Positions 17,468-26,555 of a stretch of DNA of 64,000 nucleotides are shown here, piece by piece. The stretch is taken from contig CAWIXB010000001.1 in NCBI GenBank assembly GCA_963839955.1, positions 1,860,001-1,924,000 of the forward strand, written 5' to 3'. The stretch is from CAWIXB01 sp963839955. Its GTDB lineage: Bacteria > Actinomycetota > Actinomycetes > JACCUZ01. Below the pieces are notes generated by a model. That model had not been told where the DNA came from. It searched no databases and saw only the letters and a list, made by a program, of their open reading frames with translations. Both the position numbers and the translations under genes were made by a program. Position 1 is the first letter of the stretch, and every line of letters begins with the position of its first letter.

Positions 17468-18031
17468 ATGCCTCGCGAGATTTTCGAGTACGACCCGCCT
17501 GAGCGCTTCGTCGCCGGCACCGTCGGCGAGCCCGGGCAGCGGACGTTCTTCCTGCAGGCCCGAGGCGAGGGTCGGACGACGAGCGTCGCGCTGGAGAAGG
17601 CGCAGGTCACGGTGCTCGCCGAGCGGATCGAGGCGTTGCTCGACGAGGTTCTCCGCCGCTCCGGCGGTGAGAGCGCGGTGCCGGCCATGAGCCCGGCCGA
17701 CATGGAGGACAGCGCGCCACTCGACGCGCCCATCGAGGAGGAGTTCCGGGTCGGGACGATGGCGCTGGCCTGGGACGAGAGCGACGAGCGCATGGTCATC
17801 GAGGCGCAGGCGATGGTCGAGGGCGAGGACGAGTCCTCTCTCATCGACGAGGAAGAGGACGGGCCGCCGCTGCTGCGGGTGCGGCTGCCCGGCGCGGGCG
17901 CGCGCGCCTTCGTCCGCCGGGCGCTCGCCGTCGTCGCCGCCGGTCGGCCGCCGTGCCCGTTCTGCGGAGGCCCGCTCGACCCCTCGGGCCACGTGTGTCC
18001 CCGCGCCAACGGATATCGCCGCTCGGTATGA
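17468..18031 (+). CDS. DUF3090 family protein with zinc ribbon
   Basis: A 187-aa protein opening with IFEYDPPERFVAGTVGEPG, the DUF3090 signature. The C-terminus has CPFCGGPLDPSGHVCPRANGY, a treble-cysteine, His-containing metal site. It is fixed in this neighbourhood with the phosphatase and the kinase-like gene. No biochemical role is established; a link to the neighbouring kinase is inference. Confidence 0.88.
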   Translation: MPREIFEYDPPERFVAGTVGEPGQRTFFLQARGEGRTTSVALEKAQVTVLAERIEALLDEVLRRSGGESAVPAMSPADMEDSAPLDAPIEEEFRVGTMALAWDESDERMVIEAQAMVEGEDESSLIDEEEDGPPLLRVRLPGAGARAFVRRALAVVAAGRPPCPFCGGPLDPSGHVCPRANGYRRSV

Positions 18032-18035
18032 GGGC

Positions 18036-18833
18036 ATGACCGGTCTCGACGTGGCCGATGCGCTCGACCTGCTGCGCAACGGCGAGATCACGGTGGAGGG
18101 CCGCCTGGTCGAGGCGTCGAACGCGACCCTGTTCTGCTCGGTGGCGGCGGACGGGGTCGAGCGGCGCTGTGTCTACAAGCCGGTGGCGGGGGAGCGGCCC
18201 CTGTGGGACTTCCCGGACGGCACGCTGGCGGGGCGCGAGGTCGCGGCTTACGCCGTGTCCCAGGCCAGTGGCTGGGACATCGTGCCGCCGACCGTGTTGC
18301 GCGAAGGGCCGTTCGGGCCGGGCATGTGCCAGCTGTGGCTCGACGCCGTCCCCGACGTCGAGCTCATCGACGTGGTGGAGCCCGACGAGCTGCCCGACGG
18401 CTGGTTGCACGTCCTCGACGCACTGGGTGCGAGCGGTCAGCCGGTGGTGCTCGCGCACGCCGACGACCCGCGGCTGCGCCGGATGGCGGTGTTCGACACG
18501 GTCATCAACAACGCCGACCGCAAGGCCGGGCACGTGCTGCCGCTGGCCGACGGGACGGTGCGCGGTGTCGACCACGGCGTCACCTTCCACAGCGACCCCA
18601 AGCTGCGCACCGTGCTCTGGGGATGGGCGGGCCGGTCGCTGGCCGACGACGACGCCGAGGTGCTGCGTGAGCTCGACGACCAGCTCGACGGCGGCCTCGG
18701 CACCGAGCTCGCCGACCTCGTGACCCGGCGCGAGATCACCGCGACCCGGCGGCGGATCGCCCGCACCCTGGCAGAGGACCGGTTCCCGCTGCCCGGTGAG
18801 GGCTGGCCGGCCATCCCCTGGCCGCCGTTCTGA
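18036..18833 (+). CDS. SCO1664 family protein (PI3/PI4-kinase-like fold)
   Basis: A 265-aa protein. Segments RRCVYKPVAGERPLWDFPDGTL (residues about 43-65, possible ATP Lys), VFDTVINNADRKAGHVL (catalytic loop, Asn-Asp) near 155 and GVDHGVTFH near 180 (metal-binding Asp) match the kinase-like SCO1664 family. It starts 4 bp after DUF3090, so translation is probably coupled. The substrate is unknown, and the association with mycothiol synthesis (mshC is next) is by position only. Confidence 0.85.
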   Translation: MTGLDVADALDLLRNGEITVEGRLVEASNATLFCSVAADGVERRCVYKPVAGERPLWDFPDGTLAGREVAAYAVSQASGWDIVPPTVLREGPFGPGMCQLWLDAVPDVELIDVVEPDELPDGWLHVLDALGASGQPVVLAHADDPRLRRMAVFDTVINNADRKAGHVLPLADGTVRGVDHGVTFHSDPKLRTVLWGWAGRSLADDDAEVLRELDDQLDGGLGTELADLVTRREITATRRRIARTLAEDRFPLPGEGWPAIPWPPF

Positions 18834-18847
18834 CCCGCGCCCGAAGG

Positions 18848-18853
18848 TAGGCT
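18848..18853 (+). promoter_or_regulatory. Leaderless-type -10 box TAGGCT
   Basis: TAGGCT ends 8 nt before the mshC ATG at 18862. Confidence 0.55.
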
Positions 18854-18861
18854 GCCCCATC

Positions 18862-20112
18862 ATGCGCGCCTGGCTCGCCCCCGAGATCCCGAGTCTCCCG
18901 GGGCATGGCCCGCCCCTCCGGCTGCACGACACCGCCGCCGGTGAGACGCGGGCGACGGAGCCGGCGGCGACCGCCCGGATGTACGTCTGCGGCATCACGC
19001 CGTACGACGCCACGCACCTCGGCCACGCGGCGACGTACATCGCCTTCGACCTCGTCAACCGCGCCTGGCGCGACATCGGGCACGCGGTCCACTACGTGCA
19101 GAACGTCACCGACATCGACGACCCGCTGCTGGAGCGAGCCGAGAGGGACGGCGAGGACTGGCAGGCCCTGGCCGAACGCGAGACCGTTCTCTACCGCGAG
19201 GACATGGCCGCACTGGGCGTGCTCCCTCCCGACGACTACGTGGGAGCGGTCGAGTCGATGACGCGCATCGCCGAGGCGGTGCAGAGCCTGCGCGAGAAGG
19301 GCGCCACGTACGAGGTCGACGGCGACATCTACTTCTCGGTCCACGCCGACGCACACTTCGGGTCGGTGGCGAACCTCGACGAGCCTGCGATGTTGGCGCT
19401 CTACGCCGAACGCGGCGGCGACCCGGACCGGCCCGGCAAGAAGCACCCGCTCGACTGCCTGCTCTGGCAGGCGCCGCGCCCGGGGGAGCCGGCGTGGGAC
19501 ACCCCGCTCGGCCGTGGCCGTCCCGGTTGGCACGTCGAGTGCACCGCGATCACCCTCGAGCGCCTGGGCGACGGCTTCGACGTGCAAGGCGGCGGGAGCG
19601 ACCTGATCTTCCCGCACCACGAGATGGGTGCCTCCGAGGGCCGCGTCCTCACCGGCCGCGTGCCCTGGGCGCGCCACTACGTGCACGCCGGCATGGTCGG
19701 GCTCGACGGCGAGAAGATGTCGAAGTCGAAGGGCAACCTGGTCTTCGTCTCCACCCTGCGGGCCGAGGGGCGCGACCCGATGGCGATCCGGCTCGCGCTG
19801 CTGGCCCACCACTACCGCAGCGACTGGGAGTGGTCGGCCGACGACCTCACCCGCGCCGAGGAGCGGCTGGCCCGGTGGCGTGCCGCGGTCTCCCGGACCG
19901 ACGCCCCGCCGGCCGCCGCCGTCCTGGACGGGGTGCGACGGTGCCTGGCCGACGACCTCGACGCCGCCGGTGCCCTCGCCGTCGTCGACACCTGGGCCGC
20001 CACCGAGGCCGACCCGCCCACGACCGGCGCCTCGGAGCCGGCCGACGGTGACGGCTCCGAAGCGGCCCTGGTCGCCAGTACCGTCAACGCCCTCCTCGGC
20101 ATCGCGCTCTGA
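18862..20112 (+). CDS. mshC: Cysteine:GlcN-Ins ligase of mycothiol synthesis
   Basis: ATP-dependent ligation of cysteine to 1-D-myo-inosityl-2-amino-2-deoxy-glucopyranoside, the penultimate step of mycothiol synthesis. At 416 aa it matches the family length. It is a cysteinyl-tRNA synthetase-like catalytic core: CGITPYDATHLGHA near residue 43 (HIGH-type), a zinc site involving Cys43, GWHVEC and FPHHEMG, and KMSKSKGN near 288. It lacks the tRNA-binding domain of CysS, and the N-terminal MRAWLAPEIP lead is typical of MshC. It matches Rv2130c in position. Confidence 0.95.
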   Translation: MRAWLAPEIPSLPGHGPPLRLHDTAAGETRATEPAATARMYVCGITPYDATHLGHAATYIAFDLVNRAWRDIGHAVHYVQNVTDIDDPLLERAERDGEDWQALAERETVLYREDMAALGVLPPDDYVGAVESMTRIAEAVQSLREKGATYEVDGDIYFSVHADAHFGSVANLDEPAMLALYAERGGDPDRPGKKHPLDCLLWQAPRPGEPAWDTPLGRGRPGWHVECTAITLERLGDGFDVQGGGSDLIFPHHEMGASEGRVLTGRVPWARHYVHAGMVGLDGEKMSKSKGNLVFVSTLRAEGRDPMAIRLALLAHHYRSDWEWSADDLTRAEERLARWRAAVSRTDAPPAAAVLDGVRRCLADDLDAAGALAVVDTWAATEADPPTTGASEPADGDGSEAALVASTVNALLGIAL

Positions 20113-20150
20113 CCCCCACACCACCATCCTCCCCGCACCATCACCCCCAC

Positions 20151-20178
20151 CCTTCAGCGGTGATCATGCAGTTGTGCA
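20151..20178 (-). repeat. 28-bp repeat, copy 1
   Basis: The plus strand contains CTTCAGCGGTGATCATGCAG followed by TTGTGCA. It is the inverted counterpart of copies 2 and 3, which lie beyond the FAD oxidase. It is preceded by a C-rich tract (20113-20150) and starts 39 bp after the mshC stop. Confidence 0.8.
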
Positions 20179-20360
20179 GGTGGTTGGTCAGTTCGGCCGC
20201 CATCAGTCCGCATGACTAGTCCGAATGGGCCAGGGAAATTCCAGCGCGCTGCTGCTTAAGTCGGGGTCGACTTCCCCGCGCCGCCGTCGCTGCAGCCCGC
20301 CGGCGCCAACTGGTCCGCGGGCGATGTCGTCTAGTCCTGCGACCCAGAGGAGACCGCGCA

Positions 20361-21779
20361 ATGGCGACCGACGCAATGTTCACCACCGATGAGCTGCTGG
20401 CCAGTGTGAAGGGTGAGGTCCTCAGCCAAGGGGACGCGACGTACGACGACCAGCGGGCCGTCTACAACTCGATGATCGACAAGCGACCCGCCATCATCGT
20501 CCGCCCGACAGGGGCTGCCGACGTCATCGAGGCCGTCAACTTCGCTCGTGAGCGCGGCCTGCCGGTAGCCGTCCGGTGTGGCGGTCACAGCGTGTCTGGC
20601 AAGGCAGCGGTCGACGACGGCGTACTCATCGACCTGCGAAGCCTCAAGGGCACCCTCGTGGACCCGGCGCGTGGGACCGCGCACGCCAACGCGGGCGCGC
20701 TGTGGGGAGAGTACGACCGCGAGACGCAGCTGTTCGGGCTGGCGACCCCCGGCGGTCGCGTCACCACGACCGGCGTGGGCGGGTTCACGCTCGGCGGCGG
20801 CTACGGCTGGCTCTCGCCCGTGTTCGGGCTTGCCTGCGACAACCTGGTCGGCGCCGACGTCGTCACGGCCGACGGCCGTTTCGTGCATGCCAGCGAGAGC
20901 GAGAACTCCGACCTGCTCTGGGGGCTGCGCGGAGGCAGCGGCAACTTCGGCGTGGTGACGTCGTACGAGTTCCGCGTACACAAGCTGGGCCCCACGGTGC
21001 TCGGCGGCATGATCATCCACCCGGTCGAGAGCGGCCGCGAGGTGATCGCGGCGTACCGCGAGTTCATCGAGTCGGCCCCTGAGGAGCTGGTCACCGCGAT
21101 CGCGGTCGTCCTTGCCCCGCCCGAGCCCTTCGTGCCACCCGAGGTGGTCGGCAAACCGGTTCTGGGCATCGTCACGATGTGGGCGGGTGACCCGGCAGAG
21201 GGCGAGGCGTCGATGTCGGCGCTGCGCGCCATCGGGCCGCCTGCCATCGACCTCGTCCAGCCCATGCCCTACACCGCATTCCAGGCGATGCTCGACGGCT
21301 TCGCGCCGCAAGGCTGGCGCAACTACCACCGCGGCGAGCACCTGCCGGCGCTGACGGACGACGTCGCCGACATCTTCCTCGAGCACGGCCAGCGCATCGA
21401 GTCGCCGATGACCCAGGCCATCATCTTCCGCCACGGCGGCGCCGTGAGCCGGGTGCCGGCGGGGTCGGCCGCGGCGGGTCACCGCGACGCGCCGTACATG
21501 TTCCACCCGATCGCCTGTTGGCAGGACGCCGCAGAGGACGGCCGCCACATCGGCTGGGCGCGCGACATGTCCGCCGCCCTGGCGCCGCACGCCACCGGTG
21601 GGGTCTACCTCAACTTCGAGCAGGACGAGGGCGAGGCGCACGTGCAGCAGGGGTACGACGCGGACACCTGGTCGCGGCTCGTGGCGCTCAAGGACGAGTG
21701 GGACCCGGGCAACCTGTTCCGGATCAACCAGAACATCCGGCCGAGTGGCACGGCCGTGCCCGAGCAGCGGGAAGGCTGA
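20361..21779 (+). CDS. FAD-binding oxidoreductase (PCMH fold, BBE C-terminus)
   Basis: A 472-aa flavin oxidase of the berberine-bridge/oligosaccharide-oxidase type. The PCMH FAD domain has RPTGAADVIEAV near 49 and VRCGGHSVSG near 72, whose His is the usual covalent FAD ligand. The segment RVTTTGVGGFTLGGGYGW near 133-150 has no Cys at the place where bicovalent members carry one, so attachment through His alone is likely (inference). The C-terminal BBE motif is YNxxFRIN-like, NLFRINQNI. The RBS GAGGAG lies upstream. The gene sits between inverted repeat copies and interrupts the mshC-metH neighbourhood, so it may be acquired. Confidence 0.9.
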   Translation: MATDAMFTTDELLASVKGEVLSQGDATYDDQRAVYNSMIDKRPAIIVRPTGAADVIEAVNFARERGLPVAVRCGGHSVSGKAAVDDGVLIDLRSLKGTLVDPARGTAHANAGALWGEYDRETQLFGLATPGGRVTTTGVGGFTLGGGYGWLSPVFGLACDNLVGADVVTADGRFVHASESENSDLLWGLRGGSGNFGVVTSYEFRVHKLGPTVLGGMIIHPVESGREVIAAYREFIESAPEELVTAIAVVLAPPEPFVPPEVVGKPVLGIVTMWAGDPAEGEASMSALRAIGPPAIDLVQPMPYTAFQAMLDGFAPQGWRNYHRGEHLPALTDDVADIFLEHGQRIESPMTQAIIFRHGGAVSRVPAGSAAAGHRDAPYMFHPIACWQDAAEDGRHIGWARDMSAALAPHATGGVYLNFEQDEGEAHVQQGYDADTWSRLVALKDEWDPGNLFRINQNIRPSGTAVPEQREG

Positions 21780-21787
21780 ACCCGGCA

Positions 21788-21815
21788 TGCACAACTGCAT
21801 GATCACCGCTGAAGG
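21788..21815 (+). repeat. 28-bp repeat, copy 2
   Basis: TGCACAACTGCATGATCACC followed by GCTGAAGG, identical to the reverse complement of copy 1. It begins 8 bp after the FAD-oxidase stop. Confidence 0.8.
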
Positions 21816-21848
21816 GAAGGGGCCTGACCTGGGGCGATGACGGCTGGC

Positions 21849-21875
21849 TGCACAACTGCATGATCACCGCTGAAG
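21849..21875 (+). repeat. 28-bp repeat, copy 3 (27 bp match)
   Basis: In the same direction as copy 2 and 61 bp downstream of it, identical for 27 bp. It is followed by a G-rich tract whose complement resembles the C-rich tract next to copy 1. It lies just beyond the 3' end of the minus-strand PAC2 gene. Confidence 0.8.
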
Positions 21876-21878
21876 TTT

Positions 21879-21910
21879 GGGGGGTGCGGTGGTTGGGGGG
21901 TGCGGTGGTT
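21879..21910 (+). repeat. 16-bp G-rich tandem duplication
   Basis: Two adjacent copies of GGGGGGTGCGGTGGTT, followed by GTGGGG. The several runs of G could form a quadruplex on the plus strand. It lies in the 3' region of the PAC2 gene. Confidence 0.7.
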
Positions 21911-21932
21911 GTGGGGTCGACGGGTTCGGGGG

Positions 21933-22790
21933 TCAGCGCTGGTGGGGGCCGTCGCCGCGGCGACGGAGGTAGCGCTCGAACTCGCGGGCGATGGCGTCCC
22001 CGGACGCCTCGGGGGCGTCCGCGAGGTCCTTGGCCTCCTCGAGGGAGCGCACGTAGTCGGCCACCTCGGTGTCCTCGGCCGCCAGGTCGTCGACGCCGCG
22101 CTCCCAGGCCCGGGCGTCCTCGGGCAGCTCGCCGAGGGGGATGGGGACGTCGAGCAGGTCCTCGATGTGGCGCAGCAGCGCGAGGGTGGCCTTGGGGCAG
22201 GGCGGTTGGGCGACGTAGTGCGGAACGGCGGCCCAGATCGACAGCGCCGGTACGCCGGCCTGGGTGCACGCGTCCTGCACGATCCCGACGATGCCGGTGG
22301 GGCCTTCGTAGCGCGACGGCTCGAGGTGCAGCTGTCGGGTGACGGCCTCGTCCGACGACGTACCCGTCACCGGGACCGGCCGGGTGTGCGGCGAGTCGGC
22401 CAGCAGCGCCCCCAGCGTCACCACGGTCTCCACGCCCAGCTCGTGGCAGACGCCGAGGATCTCGGCCGCGAACGACTGCCACCGCATGTTCGGCTCGATC
22501 CCGCGCACCAGGACGACGTCACGCCCCGTCTCGGGCACCCGCGCGTAGGACACCCGCGTCGTGGGCCAGGCCACCAGGCGCCGGCCTTCGTCGTCGAAGG
22601 ACACCGTCGGCCGATTGACCTGGTAGTCGTAGTAGTCCTCGGGGTCGAGCGCGGCCAGCGGCGTCGCCGACCAGACCTGCTCGAGGTGCTCGACGGCGGT
22701 CGTCGCGGCGTCGCCGGCGTCGTTCCAGCCCTCGAAGGCGGCGATCATCAGGGGGTCGACCAGCTCGGGTACGCCCTCGAGCTCGATCAC
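21933..22790 (-). CDS. PAC2 family protein
   Basis: A 285-aa member of the PAC2 (proteasome assembly chaperone 2-like) superfamily, common beside metH in actinobacteria (Rv2125 in M. tuberculosis). Recognisable segments are PLMIAAFEGWNDAGDAA near 14, YYDYQVNRPTV near 50, VLVRGIEPNMRW near 92 and GALLADSPHTRPVPVTGTS near 125. The GTG at 22790 follows GGGGGAGGCAGCCG, chosen over the open frame to 22877. A TACGCT about 48 nt further upstream may be its -10 box. Biochemical role unknown. Confidence 0.88.
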   Translation of the reverse strand: MIELEGVPELVDPLMIAAFEGWNDAGDAATTAVEHLEQVWSATPLAALDPEDYYDYQVNRPTVSFDDEGRRLVAWPTTRVSYARVPETGRDVVLVRGIEPNMRWQSFAAEILGVCHELGVETVVTLGALLADSPHTRPVPVTGTSSDEAVTRQLHLEPSRYEGPTGIVGIVQDACTQAGVPALSIWAAVPHYVAQPPCPKATLALLRHIEDLLDVPIPLGELPEDARAWERGVDDLAAEDTEVADYVRSLEEAKDLADAPEASGDAIAREFERYLRRRGDGPHQR

Positions 22791-22862
22791 CGGCTGCCTC
22801 CCCCTCGCCCTCGCCCATCCCGCTGCCCCGTCGCTGTCAGCGTACGTGGTAGGCCCACCCCG

Positions 22863-22868
22863 TAGACT
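22863..22868 (+). promoter_or_regulatory. Leaderless-type -10 box TAGACT
   Basis: TAGACT ends 8 nt before the metH ATG at 22877. There is no Shine-Dalgarno and no room for a cobalamin riboswitch. Confidence 0.55.
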
Positions 22869-22876
22869 TTGCCGCA

Positions 22877-25800
22877 ATGTCGAACACGCCGGAGTCGCTG
22901 CGCACAGCCCTGTCCCAACGCGTCGTCGTGGCCGACGGGGCCATGGGGACCATGCTCCAGGACCAGGACCCCACCCTGGACGACTACCAGGGGCACGACG
23001 GCTGCAACGAGATCCTCAACGTCTCCCGGCCCGACATCGTCCGGGCAGTGCACGAGGCCTACTTCGACGTCGGGGTCGACGCCGTCGAGACGAACACCTT
23101 CGGCGCCAACCTGGGCAACCTGGCCGAGTACGACATCCAGGACCGCATCGAGGAGCTCTCCGAGGCGGGTGCGCGCATCGCACGCGAGGTCGCGGACGAG
23201 CGTACGACGCCCGACCAGCCTCGCTGGGTGATCGGCTCGGTCGGGCCGGGCACCAAGCTGCCGACCCTGGGCCACGTCACCTACGCCAAGCTGCGCGACG
23301 CCTACCAGGCCGAGACCCGTGGGCTGATCGCCGGCGGCGCCCATGCCGTGCTGATCGAGACCGCGCAAGACCTTCTGCAGGCCAAGGCGGCGCTGATCGG
23401 GTCGCGCAGGGCCATGAAGGAGGCCGGCGTCGACCTCCCGCTGCTCTGCCAGGTCACCGTCGAGACGACCGGCACCATGCTGCTTGGCTCCGAGATCGGC
23501 GCCGCACTCAACGCCCTGGAGCCGGTCGGCATCGACTTCATCGGCCTCAACTGCGCCACCGGGCCGGCGGAGATGAGCGAGCACCTGCGCCACCTCTCGC
23601 GGCACGCCCGCGTCGGCCTCTCCTGCATGCCCAACGCCGGACTCCCGGTGCTGGGCAAGAAGGGGGCGTCCTACCCCCTCACGCCGGAGGAGCTCACCGA
23701 CGCCCACGACCACTTCACCCGCGACTTCGGGCTCGCCCTCGTCGGAGGCTGCTGCGGCACGACGCCCGAGCACCTGCGCCAGGTCGTCGAGCGGGTGCAG
23801 GGCCGGGGTCTCGCGACGCGCAAGCCCCGCCCCGAGCCGGGAGTCGCCTCGCTCTACCAGCACGTGCCCTTCCGGCAGGACACGTCGTACCTCTCCATCG
23901 GCGAGCGGACGAACGCCAACGGGTCGAGGGCCTTCCGCGACGCGATGCTCGAGCAGCGCTGGGACGACTGCGTCGAGATCGCCCGCGACCAGACGCGGGA
24001 CGGCGCCCACCTCCTCGACGTCTGCATCGACTACGTCGGCCGTGACGGCGTCGAGGACATGAAGGCGGTCGTCAGCCGGTTCGCCACCGCCTCGACCCTG
24101 CCGCTCGTGCTCGACTCGACGGAGCCCGCGGTCATCGAGGCGGGGCTCGAGCTGCTCGGCGGCCGCGCCGTCGTCAACTCGGTCAACTACGAGGACGGCG
24201 ACGGGCCCGACTCGCGCTTCGCCAGGGCCATGCCGGCGATCCGCGAGCACGGCGCGGCCGTCGTCGTGATGTGCATCGACGAGGAGGGCCAGGCCCGCAC
24301 CGCGGAGTGGAAGGTGCGGGTGGCCTCACGCACCATCGACGACCTCGTCGACAACTGGGGCATGCGGACCGAGGACATCCTGGTCGACTGCCTGACCTTC
24401 CCTATCGGGACCGGACAGGACGAGACCCGCCGCGACGGGCTCGAGACCATCGAGGCGATCCGCGAGATCAAGAAGCGCTACCCGAGCGTGCAGACCACGC
24501 TCGGCGTCTCGAACATCTCCTTCGGCCTGAACCCCGCCGCCCGCATCGTGCTGAACTCCGTGTTCCTGCACGAGGCGACCAAGGCCGGCCTCGACTCGGC
24601 GATCGTGCACGCCGCCAAGATCCTCCCCATGACCAAGATCGAGGAGGAGCAGCGTCAGGTCGCGCTCGACCTCGTCTACGACCGCCGCCGTCCGGAGACC
24701 GACTCCGAGCCGGCCTATGACCCGCTGTCGCGCTACCTCGACCTGTTCGAAGGCGTGGACGCCGCGGCGGTGCGCCAGTCGCGAGCCGAGGAGCTCGCCA
24801 CGCTGCCGCTCGGGGAGCGGCTCGCGCGGCGCATCATCGACGGCGAGCGCAACGGCCTCGAAGGCGATCTGCAGGAGGCGCTCGACTCCGGCAAGTCCGC
24901 GCTCGACATCGTCAACGAGCATCTGCTCGACGGCATGAAGGTCGTCGGCGAGCTGTTCGGGCGCGGCGAGATGCAGCTGCCCTTCGTGCTGCAGTCGGCC
25001 GAGGTGATGAAGACGTCGGTGGCTTGGCTCGAGCCCCACATGGAGAAGACCGACGAGGACGGCAAGGGCACGATCGTGCTCGCCACGGTCAAGGGCGACG
25101 TGCACGACATCGGCAAGAACCTCGTCGACATCATCTTGTCGAACAACGGCTACACGGTGGTCAACCTCGGCATCAAGCAGCCCGTGTCCGCGATCCTCGA
25201 CGCCGCGGACGAGCACCGCGCCGACCTGATCGGCATGTCCGGCCTGCTCGTGAAGTCGACGGTCATCATGAAGGAGAACCTCGAGGAGATGAACTCCCGA
25301 GGAGTCGCTGCGCGCTGGCCGGTGATCCTCGGTGGCGCAGCGCTCACCCGACCGTACGTCGAGCAGGACCTGGCCGACGTCTACGACGGCGAGGTCCGCT
25401 ACGCGAGGGACGCGTTCGAGGGACTGCGACTGATGGATGCAGTCGTCGGTGTGAAGCGTGGTGTGCCCGGCGCCGAGCTGCCGGCGCTGCGCAAGCGCCG
25501 TGTGCGCGCGACCGAACGCCCGGACACGACGCCGGTCGAGGACATGCCGGCGCGCTCGGACGTCGCCACCGACAACCCGGTGCCCAACCCGCCGTTCTGG
25601 GGCGATCGCATCGTCAAGGGGCTCGCCCTCGCCGACTACGCGTCGCTGCTCGACGAGCGGGCGACCTTCATGGGTCAGTGGGGACTGAAGCCCGGCCGCG
25701 ACGCCGACGGCGCGTCGTACGAGGAGCTCGTGGAGACCGAGGGACGGCCGCGGATGCGCGCCTGGCTGGAGCGCGCGCAGTCGGAGAAGATGCTCGAGGC

Positions 25801-26374
25801 GGCGGTCGTCTACGGCTACTACCCCGTGGTGAGCGAGGGCGACGACGTCGTCCTGCTCGACGACTCTGGCGGCGAGCGCTACCGGTTCACGTTCCCGCGG
25901 CAGCGCCACGGTCGCCATCTCTGTCTCGCCGACTTCTTCCGTCCCCGCGAGTCGGGGGAGACCGACGTCCTGGGCTTGCAGCTGGTGACCATGGGCCCGC
26001 GAATCGCCGAGGTCACCTCCGAGCTGTTCGCCAAGGACGCCTACCGCGACTACCTCGAGCTCCACGGCCTCTCGGTGCAGCTCACCGAGGCGCTCGCGGA
26101 GTACTGGCACAAGCGGATGCGGGCCGAGCTCGGTTTCGCGGGGGAGGACCCTGACGACACCGAGGCCTACTTCGACCTGCGCTACCGCGGTGCCCGGTTC
26201 TCGTTCGGCTATGGCGCCTGCCCCAACCTGGAGGATCGCGCCAAGCTGGTCGAGCTGCTCAAACCGGAACGCATCGGGGTGAAGCTCTCCGAGGAGCTCC
26301 AGCTGCACCCGGAGCAGTCCACCGACGCCCTGGTGATCCACCACCCGGAGGCGAAGTACTTCAACGCACGGTGA
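22877..26374 (+). CDS. metH: Cobalamin-dependent methionine synthase
   Basis: Transfers a methyl group from 5-methyltetrahydrofolate to homocysteine through methylcobalamin. At 1165 aa all four modules are present. The homocysteine domain has zinc ligands in GLNCATG (about 225) and GGCCGT (about 290). The folate domain starts near 330 (SIGERTNANGS). The B12 cap and B12 domain contain DVHDIGKN near 741, whose His is the lower cobalt ligand. The SAM activation domain covers about 900-1165, with RMRAELGF and GYGACPNLEDR. Nothing is truncated. It corresponds to Rv2124c. Confidence 0.97.
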   Translation: MSNTPESLRTALSQRVVVADGAMGTMLQDQDPTLDDYQGHDGCNEILNVSRPDIVRAVHEAYFDVGVDAVETNTFGANLGNLAEYDIQDRIEELSEAGARIAREVADERTTPDQPRWVIGSVGPGTKLPTLGHVTYAKLRDAYQAETRGLIAGGAHAVLIETAQDLLQAKAALIGSRRAMKEAGVDLPLLCQVTVETTGTMLLGSEIGAALNALEPVGIDFIGLNCATGPAEMSEHLRHLSRHARVGLSCMPNAGLPVLGKKGASYPLTPEELTDAHDHFTRDFGLALVGGCCGTTPEHLRQVVERVQGRGLATRKPRPEPGVASLYQHVPFRQDTSYLSIGERTNANGSRAFRDAMLEQRWDDCVEIARDQTRDGAHLLDVCIDYVGRDGVEDMKAVVSRFATASTLPLVLDSTEPAVIEAGLELLGGRAVVNSVNYEDGDGPDSRFARAMPAIREHGAAVVVMCIDEEGQARTAEWKVRVASRTIDDLVDNWGMRTEDILVDCLTFPIGTGQDETRRDGLETIEAIREIKKRYPSVQTTLGVSNISFGLNPAARIVLNSVFLHEATKAGLDSAIVHAAKILPMTKIEEEQRQVALDLVYDRRRPETDSEPAYDPLSRYLDLFEGVDAAAVRQSRAEELATLPLGERLARRIIDGERNGLEGDLQEALDSGKSALDIVNEHLLDGMKVVGELFGRGEMQLPFVLQSAEVMKTSVAWLEPHMEKTDEDGKGTIVLATVKGDVHDIGKNLVDIILSNNGYTVVNLGIKQPVSAILDAADEHRADLIGMSGLLVKSTVIMKENLEEMNSRGVAARWPVILGGAALTRPYVEQDLADVYDGEVRYARDAFEGLRLMDAVVGVKRGVPGAELPALRKRRVRATERPDTTPVEDMPARSDVATDNPVPNPPFWGDRIVKGLALADYASLLDERATFMGQWGLKPGRDADGASYEELVETEGRPRMRAWLERAQSEKMLEAAVVYGYYPVVSEGDDVVLLDDSGGERYRFTFPRQRHGRHLCLADFFRPRESGETDVLGLQLVTMGPRIAEVTSELFAKDAYRDYLELHGLSVQLTEALAEYWHKRMRAELGFAGEDPDDTEAYFDLRYRGARFSFGYGACPNLEDRAKLVELLKPERIGVKLSEELQLHPEQSTDALVIHHPEAKYFNAR

Positions 26375-26555
26375 GCCGGCCCGGCTGAGGCCGCGTGTGA
26401 CGCCCAGGCGCAGGATCGGCGGCGAATTGTTGCCGAATCGCGACGTGCCCTGGCATCGGTCCCGGTTCCACGGCCGGTGTTCCGCCGCTAGTGTCGCCAA
26501 TCGCTGGCTCCGTTTGAGCCGGAACTCAATGGCGTCTACAGGTGGGAGAAACAGC

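Noticed and set aside
20151..21875. CRISPR-like array from the 28-bp repeat
   Set aside because: There are only three copies, one of them inverted and about 1.6 kb away. The spacing is not regular and no cas gene is present.
22791..22876. Cobalamin riboswitch before metH
   Set aside because: The gap is only 86 bp, contains the PAC2 RBS and promoter, and the TAGACT box leaves no leader RNA. No B12-box is seen.
26397..26555. Longer N-terminus of the solute-binding protein
   Set aside because: A longer frame from 26397 would put 50 or more Arg-rich residues before the signal peptide and has no RBS. The GTG at 26556 directly precedes a normal lipoprotein signal.
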